A DNA stretch of 64,000 bases, from positions 297,239 through 361,238 of the forward strand of contig NZ_NWTI01000005.1 in the NCBI RefSeq assembly GCF_002531575.1, written 5' to 3'. Below, one piece after another: positions 53,278-61,854 of the stretch; within the stretch, counting starts at the first letter, position 1, and each line of letters starts with the position of its first letter. The notes beneath the pieces were generated by a model. The model was given only the letters and a program-made list of their open reading frames with translations, ran no database searches and was not told where the DNA came from. The position numbers were made by a program, and so were the translations under genes. The DNA comes from Bradyrhizobium sp. Y36. Lineage in GTDB: Bacteria > Pseudomonadota > Alphaproteobacteria > Rhizobiales > Xanthobacteraceae.

Positions 53278-54876
53278 GTGACTGACACATTCGATTTCGT
53301 CGTCGTGGGTGCGGGCTCGGGCGGCTGCACGGTGGCGGGGCGGCTGTCGGAGGATGCGGCGACGTCCGTGGCGCTGCTCGACGCCGGCGGACGGAACGAC
53401 AGTTGGCGGATCACCACGCCGTTCGGGCTGGCCCTGCCCTACCAGGCGGCCAACTGGGCCTTCGATACCGTGCCTCAAAAAGGGTTGAACGGCCGCATCG
53501 GCTATCAGCCGCGCGGCAAGGGCCTCGGCGGCTCCTCGGCGATCAACGCCATGGTCTACATCCGCGGCCATAAATGGGACTACGACCATTGGGCTTCGCT
53601 CGGCAATGCCGGCTGGTCGTATGCGGACGTGCTGCCCTATTTCAAGGCTTCCGAGGACAATTCCGATTTCGACGGCGAGTATCACGGCAAGGGCGGCCCG
53701 CTGCACGTCAACCGGCTGCGCACGAACAATCCGATCCACGAGGTCTTCCACCAGGCCGCACGCGAGGCGCAGTTCCGCATCCGCGAGGACTTCAACGAAG
53801 AGGACCACGAAGGGCTCGGCAGCTACCAGGCGACCCAGCACAATGGCGAGCGCTGGAGCGCCGCGCGCGCCTATGTGCAGCCCCACATGGACAAGCGCGC
53901 CAATCTGCGCGTCGAGACGGGCGCGCACGCCACGAAAATCCTGTTCGAAGGAGGACGGGCCGTCGGCATCGAATATGTGCAGGGCAGGCAGACGAAACAG
54001 CTGCGCGCGCGCCGCGAGGTGATCCTTGCCGGCGGCGCCTTTCAGTCACCGCAATTGCTGATGCTGTCGGGCATCGGCGACGGCGAGGCACTCGGCAGGC
54101 ACGGCATTGGCGTCGTCCATCATCTGCCGGGTGTCGGGCGCAATCTGCAGGACCACCCGGATTTCGTGTTCGTCTACGCCTCCGACTATCCGCACTTCGT
54201 ACACGCCTCGCTCGGCCGGCTGCCCTCCCTGCTCCGCGCCATCCAGCAATATCGCCGCGAACGGCGCGGCCTGATGACGACCAATTTCGCCGAATGCGGC
54301 GGCTTCCTGAAGACGCAGGCACATCTCGACGTGCCGGACATCCAGCTCCACTTCGTCATCGCGATGCTCGACGACCACGGCCGCAAGAAGCACAAGGAGG
54401 CGGGCTTCTCGTGCCATGTCTGCCTGCTCAGGCCGAAGAGCCGCGGCAGCGTCTGGCTCAGAAGCGCCGATCCGCTCGCAGCTCCCATGATCGATCCGAA
54501 TTTCCTCGGCGAGGAAGAGGATGTCGAGAGGATGGTCGCAGGCTTCAAGACGACGCGCCGCTTGATGGAGACGCCCGCGCTGCGCGCATTGCAGAAGAAG
54601 GACATGTTCACGTCCAACGTGCGCACCGACGACGACATCCGCGGCATCCTGCGCGAGCGCGTCGACACCGTCTATCACCCGGTCGGCACCTGCAAGATGG
54701 GGACGGACGCGATGGCCGTGGTCGATCCGGCACTGAAGGTGCGCGGCGTCGAGGGATTGCGCGTCGTCGACGCCTCGATCATGCCGACGCTGATCGGCGG
54801 CAACACCAATGCGCCGACCATCATGATCGGGGAGAAGGCGGCGGCTATGATCAGGGGGGAGATGCGGGCGAGTTAG
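53278..54876 (+). CDS. GMC family FAD-dependent oxidoreductase
   Basis: The protein has 532 residues from a GTG at 53278 (GGGGAGAG upstream). It carries the FAD motif [20 protein letters not shown] at the start, the GMC signature [18 protein letters not shown] near residue 80, the second signature [15 protein letters not shown] near 252, and the active-site [10 protein letters not shown] followed by [14 protein letters not shown]. These enzymes oxidise alcohols; genome annotation commonly says choline dehydrogenase, but the aliphatic or aromatic alcohol cannot be told. Placement after the aldehyde dehydrogenase suggests a two-step alcohol to acid route. Confidence 0.92.
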   Translation: MTDTFDFVVVGAGSGGCTVAGRLSEDAATSVALLDAGGRNDSWRITTPFGLALPYQAANWAFDTVPQKGLNGRIGYQPRGKGLGGSSAINAMVYIRGHKWDYDHWASLGNAGWSYADVLPYFKASEDNSDFDGEYHGKGGPLHVNRLRTNNPIHEVFHQAAREAQFRIREDFNEEDHEGLGSYQATQHNGERWSAARAYVQPHMDKRANLRVETGAHATKILFEGGRAVGIEYVQGRQTKQLRARREVILAGGAFQSPQLLMLSGIGDGEALGRHGIGVVHHLPGVGRNLQDHPDFVFVYASDYPHFVHASLGRLPSLLRAIQQYRRERRGLMTTNFAECGGFLKTQAHLDVPDIQLHFVIAMLDDHGRKKHKEAGFSCHVCLLRPKSRGSVWLRSADPLAAPMIDPNFLGEEEDVERMVAGFKTTRRLMETPALRALQKKDMFTSNVRTDDDIRGILRERVDTVYHPVGTCKMGTDAMAVVDPALKVRGVEGLRVVDASIMPTLIGGNTNAPTIMIGEKAAAMIRGEMRAS

Positions 54877-54901
54877 GCAGCGCTGTCGCGTCATTCTCGG
54901 T

Positions 54902-55063
54902 GTCGTCCCCGCCGAGTGCGCAATTGCGCACGGGGGCGGGGACCCATAACCACAGGGAGTGGTTATGACGCAAGACCTCAACTCCGAGTCTTCGTCAAAC
55001 GTCTCCCTGTGGTTATGGATGCCGGATCTGCGCGCGCTTTTGGCGCGCTTGTCCGGGACGACG
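54902..55063. repeat. Intergenic inverted repeat, family C copy 2
   Basis: It carries GTCGTCCCCGCC, CCATAACCACAGGGAG, then CTCCCTGTGGTTATGG and GTCCGGGACGAC, the same plan as 21155-21304 with inner arms complementary over 16 bases. It lies between convergent genes. Confidence 0.8.
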
Positions 55064-55101
55064 GCGGAGTGAAAATCGCCTGTGGAGCAATGCGGCAGCG
55101 T

Positions 55102-55863
55102 TCAATTCAGCAGAAATCCGCCATCGACCGTCACCACGCTTCCCGTCATGTACCGCGACGCCTGTGACGCCAGCAGCAGGATCGCGCCGTCGAGATCGGA
55201 CTCGGCGCCGACGCGGCGCTGCGGGATGCGCTTGGCGAGGCGCTCGCCCGCGGGCGTCGACCAGAAGGCGTGGTTCATCTCGGTGTCGATGTAGCCGGGC
55301 GCGAGCGCGTTGATGCGGATGCTCTGCCCGGCGAGCTCCAGCGCCATCGCTTTCGTCGCCTGGATGATGCCGGCCTTGGAGATCGCGTAGGGCGACACCG
55401 CCTTCAACACGCCGGTGCCGAGCACGGAGGCGATGTTGACGATGTTGCCCGGCTGCTTGCGCGCGATCATGCGCCGCGCGACCTCGGTTGCCAGGAAATA
55501 GGCGCCCTTCAGATTGGCGCCGATTACCGCGTCCCAATCCGCCTCGGTCTGCTCGGTCGCGAGCTTCTCGATGGCGATGCCGGCATTGTTGATCAGCACC
55601 GTAACCGGGCCGAGCGCGGCTTCCGCGGCGTCGACCGCGCGGGCGATCGAGGCGGTGTCGGTGACGTCGAGCGCGATCGCGGCGGCACGGCCGCCCTTGC
55701 CGCGGATCTCCTCCTCCAGGCTCTTCAGCTTGTCGGTCTGCCGCGCCGCCAGTGCCACCGCCGCGCCATGGGCCGCCAGCACCCGGGCAAATTGCCGCCC
55801 CAGTCCCTGGCTCGCGCCGGTGACGAGGATGGTTTCTTTACTGACGTCGAATAGGTCTGACAT
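55102..55863 (-). CDS. SDR family oxidoreductase (classical)
   Basis: The protein has 253 residues from the ATG at 55863 (AAGGAA seven bases upstream). NAD(P)-binding TGASQGLGRQFARVL, NNAGIA near residue 90, catalytic Ser and SPYAISKAG (Tyr and Lys), and the C-terminal MTGSVVTVDGG are all present, so the enzyme should be active. It belongs to the FabG/gluconate 5-dehydrogenase-like group; no substrate can be assigned. It is transcribed alone, divergent from cvpA. Confidence 0.9.
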   Translation of the reverse strand: MSDLFDVSKETILVTGASQGLGRQFARVLAAHGAAVALAARQTDKLKSLEEEIRGKGGRAAAIALDVTDTASIARAVDAAEAALGPVTVLINNAGIAIEKLATEQTEADWDAVIGANLKGAYFLATEVARRMIARKQPGNIVNIASVLGTGVLKAVSPYAISKAGIIQATKAMALELAGQSIRINALAPGYIDTEMNHAFWSTPAGERLAKRIPQRRVGAESDLDGAILLLASQASRYMTGSVVTVDGGFLLN

Positions 55864-55982
55864 GACGCATTCCTTGCGCGTTTTTCCGAGCTTTGGAGCC
55901 ACCAATACAGACGATTTTATCGATCTGAAACCGGAATGATCGGTCCGGCGTTCATTCGTTCCATCGAGGCAAGGCTTTGCTC

Positions 55983-56495
55983 ATGAACAGTTTCGATCTC
56001 GCCGTCTATGCCGCGCTCGCCGTCGCGATCGGCTTCGGCTTCAGGACCGGTCTGCTGCGCAGCGCCATGACGATCCTTGCCTATCTTCTCGCCGCACCGA
56101 TCGCAGTTGCGTTGATGCCGCTGATCGCGCCGCAAATTGCAGGCAACCCGAATTCGCCGCTGCTGCAGAACTGGATCTGGCTGTTCGGCATCTTCGTGGT
56201 GGTCGGCATGTTGTTCGGGCATATCGGCCGCATCGCGCTGAACGACACCATCGGCGAGGCCGGCATCGGCGACCGGCTCGGCGGCGCCGCGCTCGGCGCC
56301 ATCAGGGTCGGCCTCGTCGCGACCACGCTGGTGCTGGTGTTCGACCAGATCGTGCCGGCCAACCGCCAGCCGCCGTTCCTCGCCGGTTCGCATCTGCGGC
56401 CGTTGTTCTCCACGGTCGGGCAGATGGGCTTCAAATCGCTGCCGCCGGAGGCGGCCTCCGCGATCGACCGCCTGAAGCAGGAACAGCGCATCTAG
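55983..56495 (+). CDS. CvpA family membrane protein
   Basis: The protein has 170 residues with four membrane segments at about residues 4-22, 28-50, 60-80 and 98-120 (FDLAVYAALAVAIGFGFRTG, MTILAYLLAAPIAVALMPLI, WLFGIFVVVGMLFGHIGRIA, LGAIRVGLVATTLVLVF). This is the CvpA/colicin V production fold. Recent work on the family points to envelope homeostasis rather than colicin export. The ATG at 55983 is preferred because it follows AAGG at a usable distance. Confidence 0.85.
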   Translation: MNSFDLAVYAALAVAIGFGFRTGLLRSAMTILAYLLAAPIAVALMPLIAPQIAGNPNSPLLQNWIWLFGIFVVVGMLFGHIGRIALNDTIGEAGIGDRLGGAALGAIRVGLVATTLVLVFDQIVPANRQPPFLAGSHLRPLFSTVGQMGFKSLPPEAASAIDRLKQEQRI

Positions 56496-56627
56496 AGCTA
56501 AGTTGCATTTGCATCGCCACGCGGACGCGCATGCATTTTGGTACGGGCACCTCCCTTATCAGCAGCGCCACAGTTGGCTAGAGTGCGGCCCATCCAAAAC
56601 CTGCCTGCTATTTTCGGGAGTGAAACA

Positions 56628-57410
56628 GTGGATCTTGGGATCAAAGGTCGCCGCGCCATCGTCTGCGCATCCAGCAAGGGCCTCGGCCGTGCCTGCGCCA
56701 TCTCGCTGGCGGAGGCCGGCGTCGACGTCACGCTGACCGCGCGCGGCGCAGAAGCCTTGAAGAAGACGGCGGACGAGATCCGCAAGGCCTATCCTGATGT
56801 GAAGGTCACCGAGATCGTCGGCGACATCACGACGCCGGCGGGCCGCGAGGCCGTGCTGAAGGCCTGCCCCGAGCCCGACATCCTGATCAACAATGCCGGC
56901 GGCCCGCCGCCCGGCGATTTCCGCAACTGGACCCGCGACGACTGGATCAAGGCGATCGACGCCAACATGCTGACGCCGATCGAGCTGATCAAGGCCACCG
57001 TGGACGGCATGATGGCACGCAAGTTCGGCCGCATCGTCAACATCACCTCGGCCGCGGTGAAGGCGCCGATCGACATTCTCGGCCTGTCCAACGGCGCGCG
57101 CGCCGGCCTCACCGGCTTCATCGCCGGCCTGTCGCGCAAGACCGTGATCAACAACGTCACCATCAACGGCCTGCTGCCGGGCCCGTTCGAGACCGATCGT
57201 CTGACCAGCACCGCCAAGGGCGAAGCCGACAAGCGTGGCGTCACGCCGCAGCAGATCCTGGCCGAACGCGCCAAGCTCAATCCCGCCGGCCGCTTCGGCC
57301 AGCCCGACGAGTTCGGCTATGCCTGCGCCTTCCTGTGCGGCGCCAAGGCCGGCTTCATTACGGGCCAGAACATTCTGCTGGATGGCGGCGCATTCCCGGG
57401 GACACTGTAG
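56628..57410 (+). CDS. SDR family protein lacking the catalytic Tyr-Lys pair
   Basis: The protein has 260 residues from a GTG at 56628 with GGGAG upstream. The nucleotide-binding region is CASSKGLGRACAISL and NNAGGPPPGDF. Where SDR enzymes have Tyr-x-x-x-Lys this protein reads LGLSNGARAGL, so Tyr is missing and Lys is Arg. This SNGARAG form is a recognisable SDR subgroup. It may bind a cofactor without classical reduction, or use another acid. The end GFITGQNILLDGGAFPGTL is canonical. Confidence 0.85.
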   Translation: MDLGIKGRRAIVCASSKGLGRACAISLAEAGVDVTLTARGAEALKKTADEIRKAYPDVKVTEIVGDITTPAGREAVLKACPEPDILINNAGGPPPGDFRNWTRDDWIKAIDANMLTPIELIKATVDGMMARKFGRIVNITSAAVKAPIDILGLSNGARAGLTGFIAGLSRKTVINNVTINGLLPGPFETDRLTSTAKGEADKRGVTPQQILAERAKLNPAGRFGQPDEFGYACAFLCGAKAGFITGQNILLDGGAFPGTL

Positions 57411-57442
57411 CCCGTCATCGCATCCGCAACGGCGCACTCCAC

Positions 57443-57526
57443 GTCATGCCCGGGCTTGTCCCGGGCATCCACGTTCTTTGTTCGGCGATGTAAGACGTGG
57501 ATGGCCGGGTCCAGCCCGGCCATGAC
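57443..57526. repeat. Intergenic inverted repeat, family E
   Basis: GTCATGCCCGGGCTTGTCCC, GGGCATCCACG and then CGTGGATGGCCGGG with CCCGGCCATGAC form nested hairpins. Part of the same family occurs at 16190-16225. Confidence 0.75.
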
Positions 57527-57552
57527 GATGTGGAGGCATCAGAGCCCGATCA

Positions 57553-58029
57553 TCACCGCTGCTTGGTCGGCTCGTCCTCGTCCTGCTGGCTCGGACCGGA
57601 CGAGTCGGCCGTCGTGCGCTCGCCGGTCCAGTCGATGCCGAATTCGTCGAGCCCGTCCGCGAGCAGATCGCCCAGCATGGGTTCACCGAGCAGATAGTGC
57701 ACGGTTTCGCGGCGCGGACTGCGATACTCGGCGCGCGCTTCGGTCGCGCGGGCGCGCAGATCGTTCCAATCGTCGATCGTGCCATCGCCGCGGCCGAGCC
57801 AGGTCAGCGCGACGAGATCGAGCTGCTCGTCCTCGTTCAACGCGATCATGAAGCTGCCGAGCTCCTGCACGACAGGATCGGAGCCGTCATCCTCGAGAAC
57901 GTCGAGCGCATCGTCATCGCTCGGGTTCGAGCCGGAATCCGGATCGGAATCTCCCTCCTTGACGTCGAATTCGCGCGCCTTCTCGATGATGAAGGCGACC
58001 TTTTCAGCGGATATTGCAAGCTCTGGCAT
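57553..58029 (-). CDS. DUF3775 domain-containing protein
   Basis: The protein has 158 residues from the ATG at 58029 (GGAGGAG upstream). It starts PELAISAEKVAFIIEKAREF, has an acidic linker (SDPDSGSNPSDDDALDVLED) and then the DUF3775 core: NEDEQLDLVALTWLGRGDG, DWNDLRARATEARAE and GEPMLGDLLADGLDEFG. The tail is polar and disordered. The family is cytoplasmic with no known role; DNA- or protein-binding adaptor function is only a guess from the acidic composition. Confidence 0.87.
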   Translation of the reverse strand: MPELAISAEKVAFIIEKAREFDVKEGDSDPDSGSNPSDDDALDVLEDDGSDPVVQELGSFMIALNEDEQLDLVALTWLGRGDGTIDDWNDLRARATEARAEYRSPRRETVHYLLGEPMLGDLLADGLDEFGIDWTGERTTADSSGPSQQDEDEPTKQR

Positions 58030-58142
58030 GGCTCCTCCTCCGGTTCCCGCGATAACGCCGTATCGCGTCAGATGATCCATTGCGCTCCATGGCGGAAGAC
58101 CGCATGTTTCGGCACCAAAACAAGAACATGGGAAGACGTCGG

Positions 58143-58991
58143 ATGCAGTGGAAGGTCGGCAGGGTCAAGATCACGAAAGTGGTGGAATTGGAGACGGTCG
58201 GCTCGACCCGCTTCATCCTGCCGCTCGCGGGCCACGACGAGATCCAGAAATTGCCCTGGTTGATCCCGCATTTCGCCACCGAAGAGGGCCGGCTGAAGAT
58301 GTCGATCCATTCGCTGGTGGTGGAGACGCCGACGCGCCGGATCGTGGTCGACACTGGCCTCGGCAACGACAAGCAGGGCCGCAACGTCCCGACCTGGAAC
58401 AATCGCAGCACGCCATTTCTGGAGACCATGGCTGCGGCCGGATTCGCTCCCGACAGCATCGACACCGTGCTGTGCACGCATCTGCATGTCGACCATGTCG
58501 GCTGGAATACGAAGCTCGTTGGCGGCCAATGGGTGCCGACCTTTGCAAATGCGCGCTATGTGTTCGGCAGGACCGAATACGAGCACTGGCGCGACCATTC
58601 CACCGAGCCGGACAAGGCGGCGGTGTTCAATGACTCCGTGCAGCCGATCGTCGATGCCGGCAAGGCCGATCTGATCGCGAGCGACGATCGGCTGTCGGAC
58701 GAGATCAGCATGATCCCGACCCCCGGTCACAGCCCCGGCCATATGAGCATCCTAATCCAGTCGGATGGCGAGCAGGGCCTGCTCACCGGCGACGTCGCCC
58801 ATCACCCCTGCCAGATGGCGCATCTCGACTGGTCCTCGACCGCCGATTCCGACCAGGCGCGATCGGCCGAAACACGGCGCGATTTGTTCGGCCGCTTTGC
58901 CGACACGCCGACACTGGTGATCGGCGGGCACTTTTCGGCCGGGCATATCCGGCGGGACGGGGACGCATTCAGGTTCGTGGCGCTGGTCTAA
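58143..58991 (+). CDS. MBL-fold metallo-hydrolase
   Basis: The protein has 282 residues. The two-metal motif is complete: TVLCTHLHVDHVGWNT near residue 118, the third His in IPTPGHSPGHMSIL, Asp in LLTGDVAHHPC and the last His in IGGHFSAGH. It closely resembles the MBL protein encoded at 60862 (both read HLHVDHVGWNT, then WVPTF, ARYVF and HW). Lactonase or esterase activity is likely for this group. The ATG at 58143 has GGAAG six bases upstream; an ATG five codons earlier is possible. Confidence 0.9.
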   Translation: MQWKVGRVKITKVVELETVGSTRFILPLAGHDEIQKLPWLIPHFATEEGRLKMSIHSLVVETPTRRIVVDTGLGNDKQGRNVPTWNNRSTPFLETMAAAGFAPDSIDTVLCTHLHVDHVGWNTKLVGGQWVPTFANARYVFGRTEYEHWRDHSTEPDKAAVFNDSVQPIVDAGKADLIASDDRLSDEISMIPTPGHSPGHMSILIQSDGEQGLLTGDVAHHPCQMAHLDWSSTADSDQARSAETRRDLFGRFADTPTLVIGGHFSAGHIRRDGDAFRFVALV

Positions 58992-58996
58992 ATCTC

Positions 58997-59162
58997 GTGC
59001 CCCGGATGCTGCGCAGCACCGTAAGCGCGTTTACGCGCGTCTTCGACGCGCTATGGCGATGCGCTGCTAAGCCGGGGCCCATGCCGCACCAAATCGGGGC
59101 GCAAGTGATCCGGATCCCGGCTCTGCGGAGCAGCGTTGCACGCTGCACCGCGTCCGGGACAC
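58997..59162. repeat. Intergenic repeat cluster including a family B copy
   Basis: It begins GTGCCCCGGATGCTGCGCAG and includes GCGCGTTTACGCGC. From about 59110 it reads GATCCCGGCTCTGCGGAGCA and GCGTTGCACGCTGC followed by GCGTCCGGGACAC, which matches the copy at 2230-2286 closely. Confidence 0.7.
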
Positions 59163-59280
59163 GGAGGCACCACCTGAATCGAGAGGGCTGCAATGCATCC
59201 CTTTTCGGCGGTTGAATTTCCCGCCGCCCTGTTCCATGAAGCTGTTAACCGATCGGTCCAATCTCCAGGGAGAAACGAGA

Positions 59281-60123
59281 ATGAAGCTTGTTCGTTACGG
59301 CGAGAACGGTGCGGAAAAGCCCGGCCTGATCGACAAATCCGGCCAGTTGCGCGACCTGTCGGCGCACGTGAAGGACCTCACGGGCGAGGCCTATTCGCCT
59401 GAGAGCCTGAAGAAGCTGGCAGGCCTCGATCCGGCGTCGCTGCCCGCGGTCTCCGGCAAGCCGCGGTTCGGCGCCCCCGTCACCGGCATCTCGAAATTCG
59501 TCGCGATCGGCCTCAACTACTCCGACCATGCCAAGGAGACCGGCGCCGACATCCCGAGCGAGCCGATCATCTTCATGAAGGCCAACACCTCGCTGTCCGG
59601 GCCGAACGACGCGGTCGAGAAGCCGCGCGGCTCGACCAAGCTGGACTGGGAGGTCGAGATCGCCGCCATCATCGGCACCCGTGCCAAATACGTCTCGGAA
59701 GCCGACGCGCTGAACCACGTCGCCGGCTATTGCGTCTGCAACGACGTCTCCGAGCGCGCCTTCCAGATCGAGCGCCTGGGCCAGTGGACCAAGGGCAAGT
59801 CGCACGACACGTTCGGCCCGCTCGGACCGTGGCTCGCAACCAAGGACGAGATCAAGGACGTGCAGAACCTGTCGATGTGGCTCGACGTCAACGGCCAGCG
59901 CCGCCAGACCGGTTCGACCAAGACCATGATCTTCTCCATGGCCAAGTGCATTTCCTATGTCTCGCAGTTCATGACGCTGCTGCCCGGCGACGTCATCACG
60001 ACAGGCACCCCGCCCGGCGTCGGCCTCGGCATGAAGCCGCCGACCTTCCTCAATGTCGGCGACGTCGTCACGCTCGGCATCGAGGGCCTCGGCGAGCAGC
60101 GCCAGGAGATCGTGGCGGCGTAG
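59281..60123 (+). CDS. Fumarylacetoacetate hydrolase family protein
   Basis: The protein has 280 residues from the ATG at 59281 (GGGAGAAACGAG upstream). The family core includes FVAIGLNYSDHAKETGADIP, the metal site KLDWEVEIAAIIG (one Asp and two Glu) near residue 118, GYCVCNDVSERAFQ and TGTPPGVGLGMKPPTFL. Members cleave C-C bonds in acylpyruvates or hydrolyse/hydrate 2-keto-enols; annotation often says ureidoglycolate lyase without proof. It lies between two paralogous MBL hydrolase genes and before a GST, a set that could open a lactone or maleyl-type intermediate. Confidence 0.92.
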   Translation: MKLVRYGENGAEKPGLIDKSGQLRDLSAHVKDLTGEAYSPESLKKLAGLDPASLPAVSGKPRFGAPVTGISKFVAIGLNYSDHAKETGADIPSEPIIFMKANTSLSGPNDAVEKPRGSTKLDWEVEIAAIIGTRAKYVSEADALNHVAGYCVCNDVSERAFQIERLGQWTKGKSHDTFGPLGPWLATKDEIKDVQNLSMWLDVNGQRRQTGSTKTMIFSMAKCISYVSQFMTLLPGDVITTGTPPGVGLGMKPPTFLNVGDVVTLGIEGLGEQRQEIVAA

Positions 60124-60139
60124 GCGCGTTTCCCTCTTC

Positions 60140-60220
60140 GTCATTCCGGGACGGCGCGTCAGCGCCGGACCCGGAATCTCGAGATTCCGGCTTCGATGCT
60201 TCGCATCGCCCCGGAATGAC
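60140..60220. repeat. Intergenic inverted repeat, family D copy 2
   Basis: The ends GTCATTCCGGG and CCCCGGAATGAC are complementary, with an inner pair CCGGAATCTCGAGATTCCGG that is a perfect palindrome. It ends 14 bases before the GST start, so it lies in the leader of that gene. Confidence 0.8.
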
Positions 60221-60234
60221 AGCAAGGATCCAAA

Positions 60235-60846
60235 ATGAAACTCTCCTTCTCCCCCGCCTCGCCCTTCGCCCGCAAGGTACGCATCGCCGCGATCGAGCTC
60301 GGACTGATCGACAAGATCGAATTCACGCCGGCGGCCGTCGCGCCGGGAACGGTCAATGAGGACTATTCGAAGATCACGCCGCTGAAGAAGCTGCCGGTGC
60401 TGATCACCAACGATGGCGACGTCATTCTGGATTCCTACGTGATCGTCGAATATCTCAACGAGATGGCCGGCGGCAGCCTGATCCCGGATTACGGCCCGCG
60501 GCGCTGGAAGGCCAAGACCAATCACGCCCTGCTCAACGGCATGCTCGATTCCATGCTGCTGTGCCGCTACGAGAAGATGGTGCGGCCGCAGGGCCTGCAA
60601 TGGCAGGCATGGTCGGACGACCACTGGAACCGGGCCTGGACCGGCATGGCACGCTTCGAGAACATGCCCGACGTGCTGAACGGCCCGTTCGACATCTCGC
60701 AGATCGGTCTCGTCTGCGTGCTCGGCTATGCCGACTTCCGCTTCGCCGATTGCGGCTGGCGCAAGGCCTATCCGAAGCTCGACGCCTTCCACCAGAAGAT
60801 GCTGGAGCGGCCCTCGGTCAGGATCTCGGTGCCGCCGGCGGCATAA
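60235..60846 (+). CDS. Glutathione S-transferase family protein
   Basis: The protein has 203 residues. The N-terminal domain reads KLSFSPASPFARKVRIAAIE with Ser/Pro at the glutathione thiol position, then KKLPVLITNDGDVILDSYVI for the cis-Pro and Asp-Ser pair. The C-terminal helices include ISQIGLVCVLGYADFRF. AAGGA stands before the ATG. Because it lies between the fumarylacetoacetase-family gene and an MBL gene, a glutathione-dependent isomerase or dehalogenase step is possible; the sequence alone does not decide. Confidence 0.9.
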   Translation: MKLSFSPASPFARKVRIAAIELGLIDKIEFTPAAVAPGTVNEDYSKITPLKKLPVLITNDGDVILDSYVIVEYLNEMAGGSLIPDYGPRRWKAKTNHALLNGMLDSMLLCRYEKMVRPQGLQWQAWSDDHWNRAWTGMARFENMPDVLNGPFDISQIGLVCVLGYADFRFADCGWRKAYPKLDAFHQKMLERPSVRISVPPAA

Positions 60847-60861
60847 ACAACCGGAGTTCTC

Positions 60862-61731
60862 ATGAGCCTGAAATTCTCGGTCGGCGATCTCACCATCCAC
60901 CGCATCATCGAGCAGGAGACCTCGTTCGTCCCGGCACTGGAGATGCTGCCGGGATTGACGCCGGAGGTGCTGGCCGAGAATCGCGCGTGGATGCGGCAGG
61001 CACGTGCGCTGGACGAGCAGGACGTGCTGCTGCTGTGCTTCCAGTCCTACGTGGTGAAGACGCCGCATCACACCATCCTGGTCGACAGCTGCATCGGCAA
61101 CGACAAGCCGCGCCCCAATCGGCCGAAATGGAACATGAAGACCGACGACACCTATTTGCGTGCTCTGGGTGCTGCCGGTTTCTCGCCTGGCGACATCGAC
61201 TTCGTGATGTGCACGCATCTGCATGTCGATCACGTCGGCTGGAACACGCGGCTGGAGAACGGCCGCTGGGTGCCGACCTTCCCGAGGGCGCGCTACGTCT
61301 TCGCCAGGCAGGAATTCGACCATTGGTCCGCGCAGAATGCGACGGCGGAAGTCCCGCCTTTCGCCGACAGCGTGCTGCCGGTGGTCGAGGCCAACAGGCA
61401 CGAACTCGTCGGCAACGACCATCAGATCGGCGACCACGTCCGCATCCTGCCGACGCCCGGTCATACGCCGGGCCATATCGCCATCACGATGGGCCGCGGC
61501 AGGGATGACGCCGTATTCTCCGGCGACCTCATGCACTCCCCGCTGCAGACGCTTTATCCGGAGCTGTCGATCAAGTTCGACGTCGATCCGGCCATGGCGG
61601 CCACGACGCGCCGCAGCTTCCTGGAACGCTATTGCGACACCGACACGCTGTGCTGCACGGCGCATTTCCCCTCGCCATCGGTCGGCAAGATCAAGCGGAA
61701 GGGCAACGCGTTCGTGTGTGAGGCGCTTTAG
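60862..61731 (+). CDS. MBL-fold metallo-hydrolase, paralogue of the 58143 gene
   Basis: The protein has 289 residues. FVMCTHLHVDHVGWNTRLEN near residue 113, ILPTPGHTPGHIAITMG, FSGDLMHSPLQTLYPEL and TAHFPSPSVGKI supply all metal ligands. It starts 15 bases after the GST stop. The shared order HLHVDHVGWNT, WVPTF, ARYVF with the MBL protein at 58143 shows a duplication, with the other enzymes lying between the copies. The substrate is unknown; lactone hydrolysis is typical of the wider group. Confidence 0.9.
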   Translation: MSLKFSVGDLTIHRIIEQETSFVPALEMLPGLTPEVLAENRAWMRQARALDEQDVLLLCFQSYVVKTPHHTILVDSCIGNDKPRPNRPKWNMKTDDTYLRALGAAGFSPGDIDFVMCTHLHVDHVGWNTRLENGRWVPTFPRARYVFARQEFDHWSAQNATAEVPPFADSVLPVVEANRHELVGNDHQIGDHVRILPTPGHTPGHIAITMGRGRDDAVFSGDLMHSPLQTLYPELSIKFDVDPAMAATTRRSFLERYCDTDTLCCTAHFPSPSVGKIKRKGNAFVCEAL

Positions 61732-61740
61732 CGCGATGCC

Positions 61741-61829
61741 GTAGGGTGGGCAAAGGCGCAGCGCGCCGTGCCCACGATCTGTTCCTGTTATCGAAACTTG
61801 GTGGGCACGCTTCGCTTTGCCCACCCTAC
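61741..61829. repeat. Intergenic inverted repeat, family F
   Basis: GTAGGGTGGGCAAAG and CTTTGCCCACCCTAC are exact 15-base complements, with an inner CGTGCCCAC / GTGGGCACG pair. It lies between the MBL gene and the epoxide-hydrolase-like gene and could fold as one long hairpin. Confidence 0.85.
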
Positions 61830-61854
61830 GATACTGCCCGAGTGGAGAGACACC

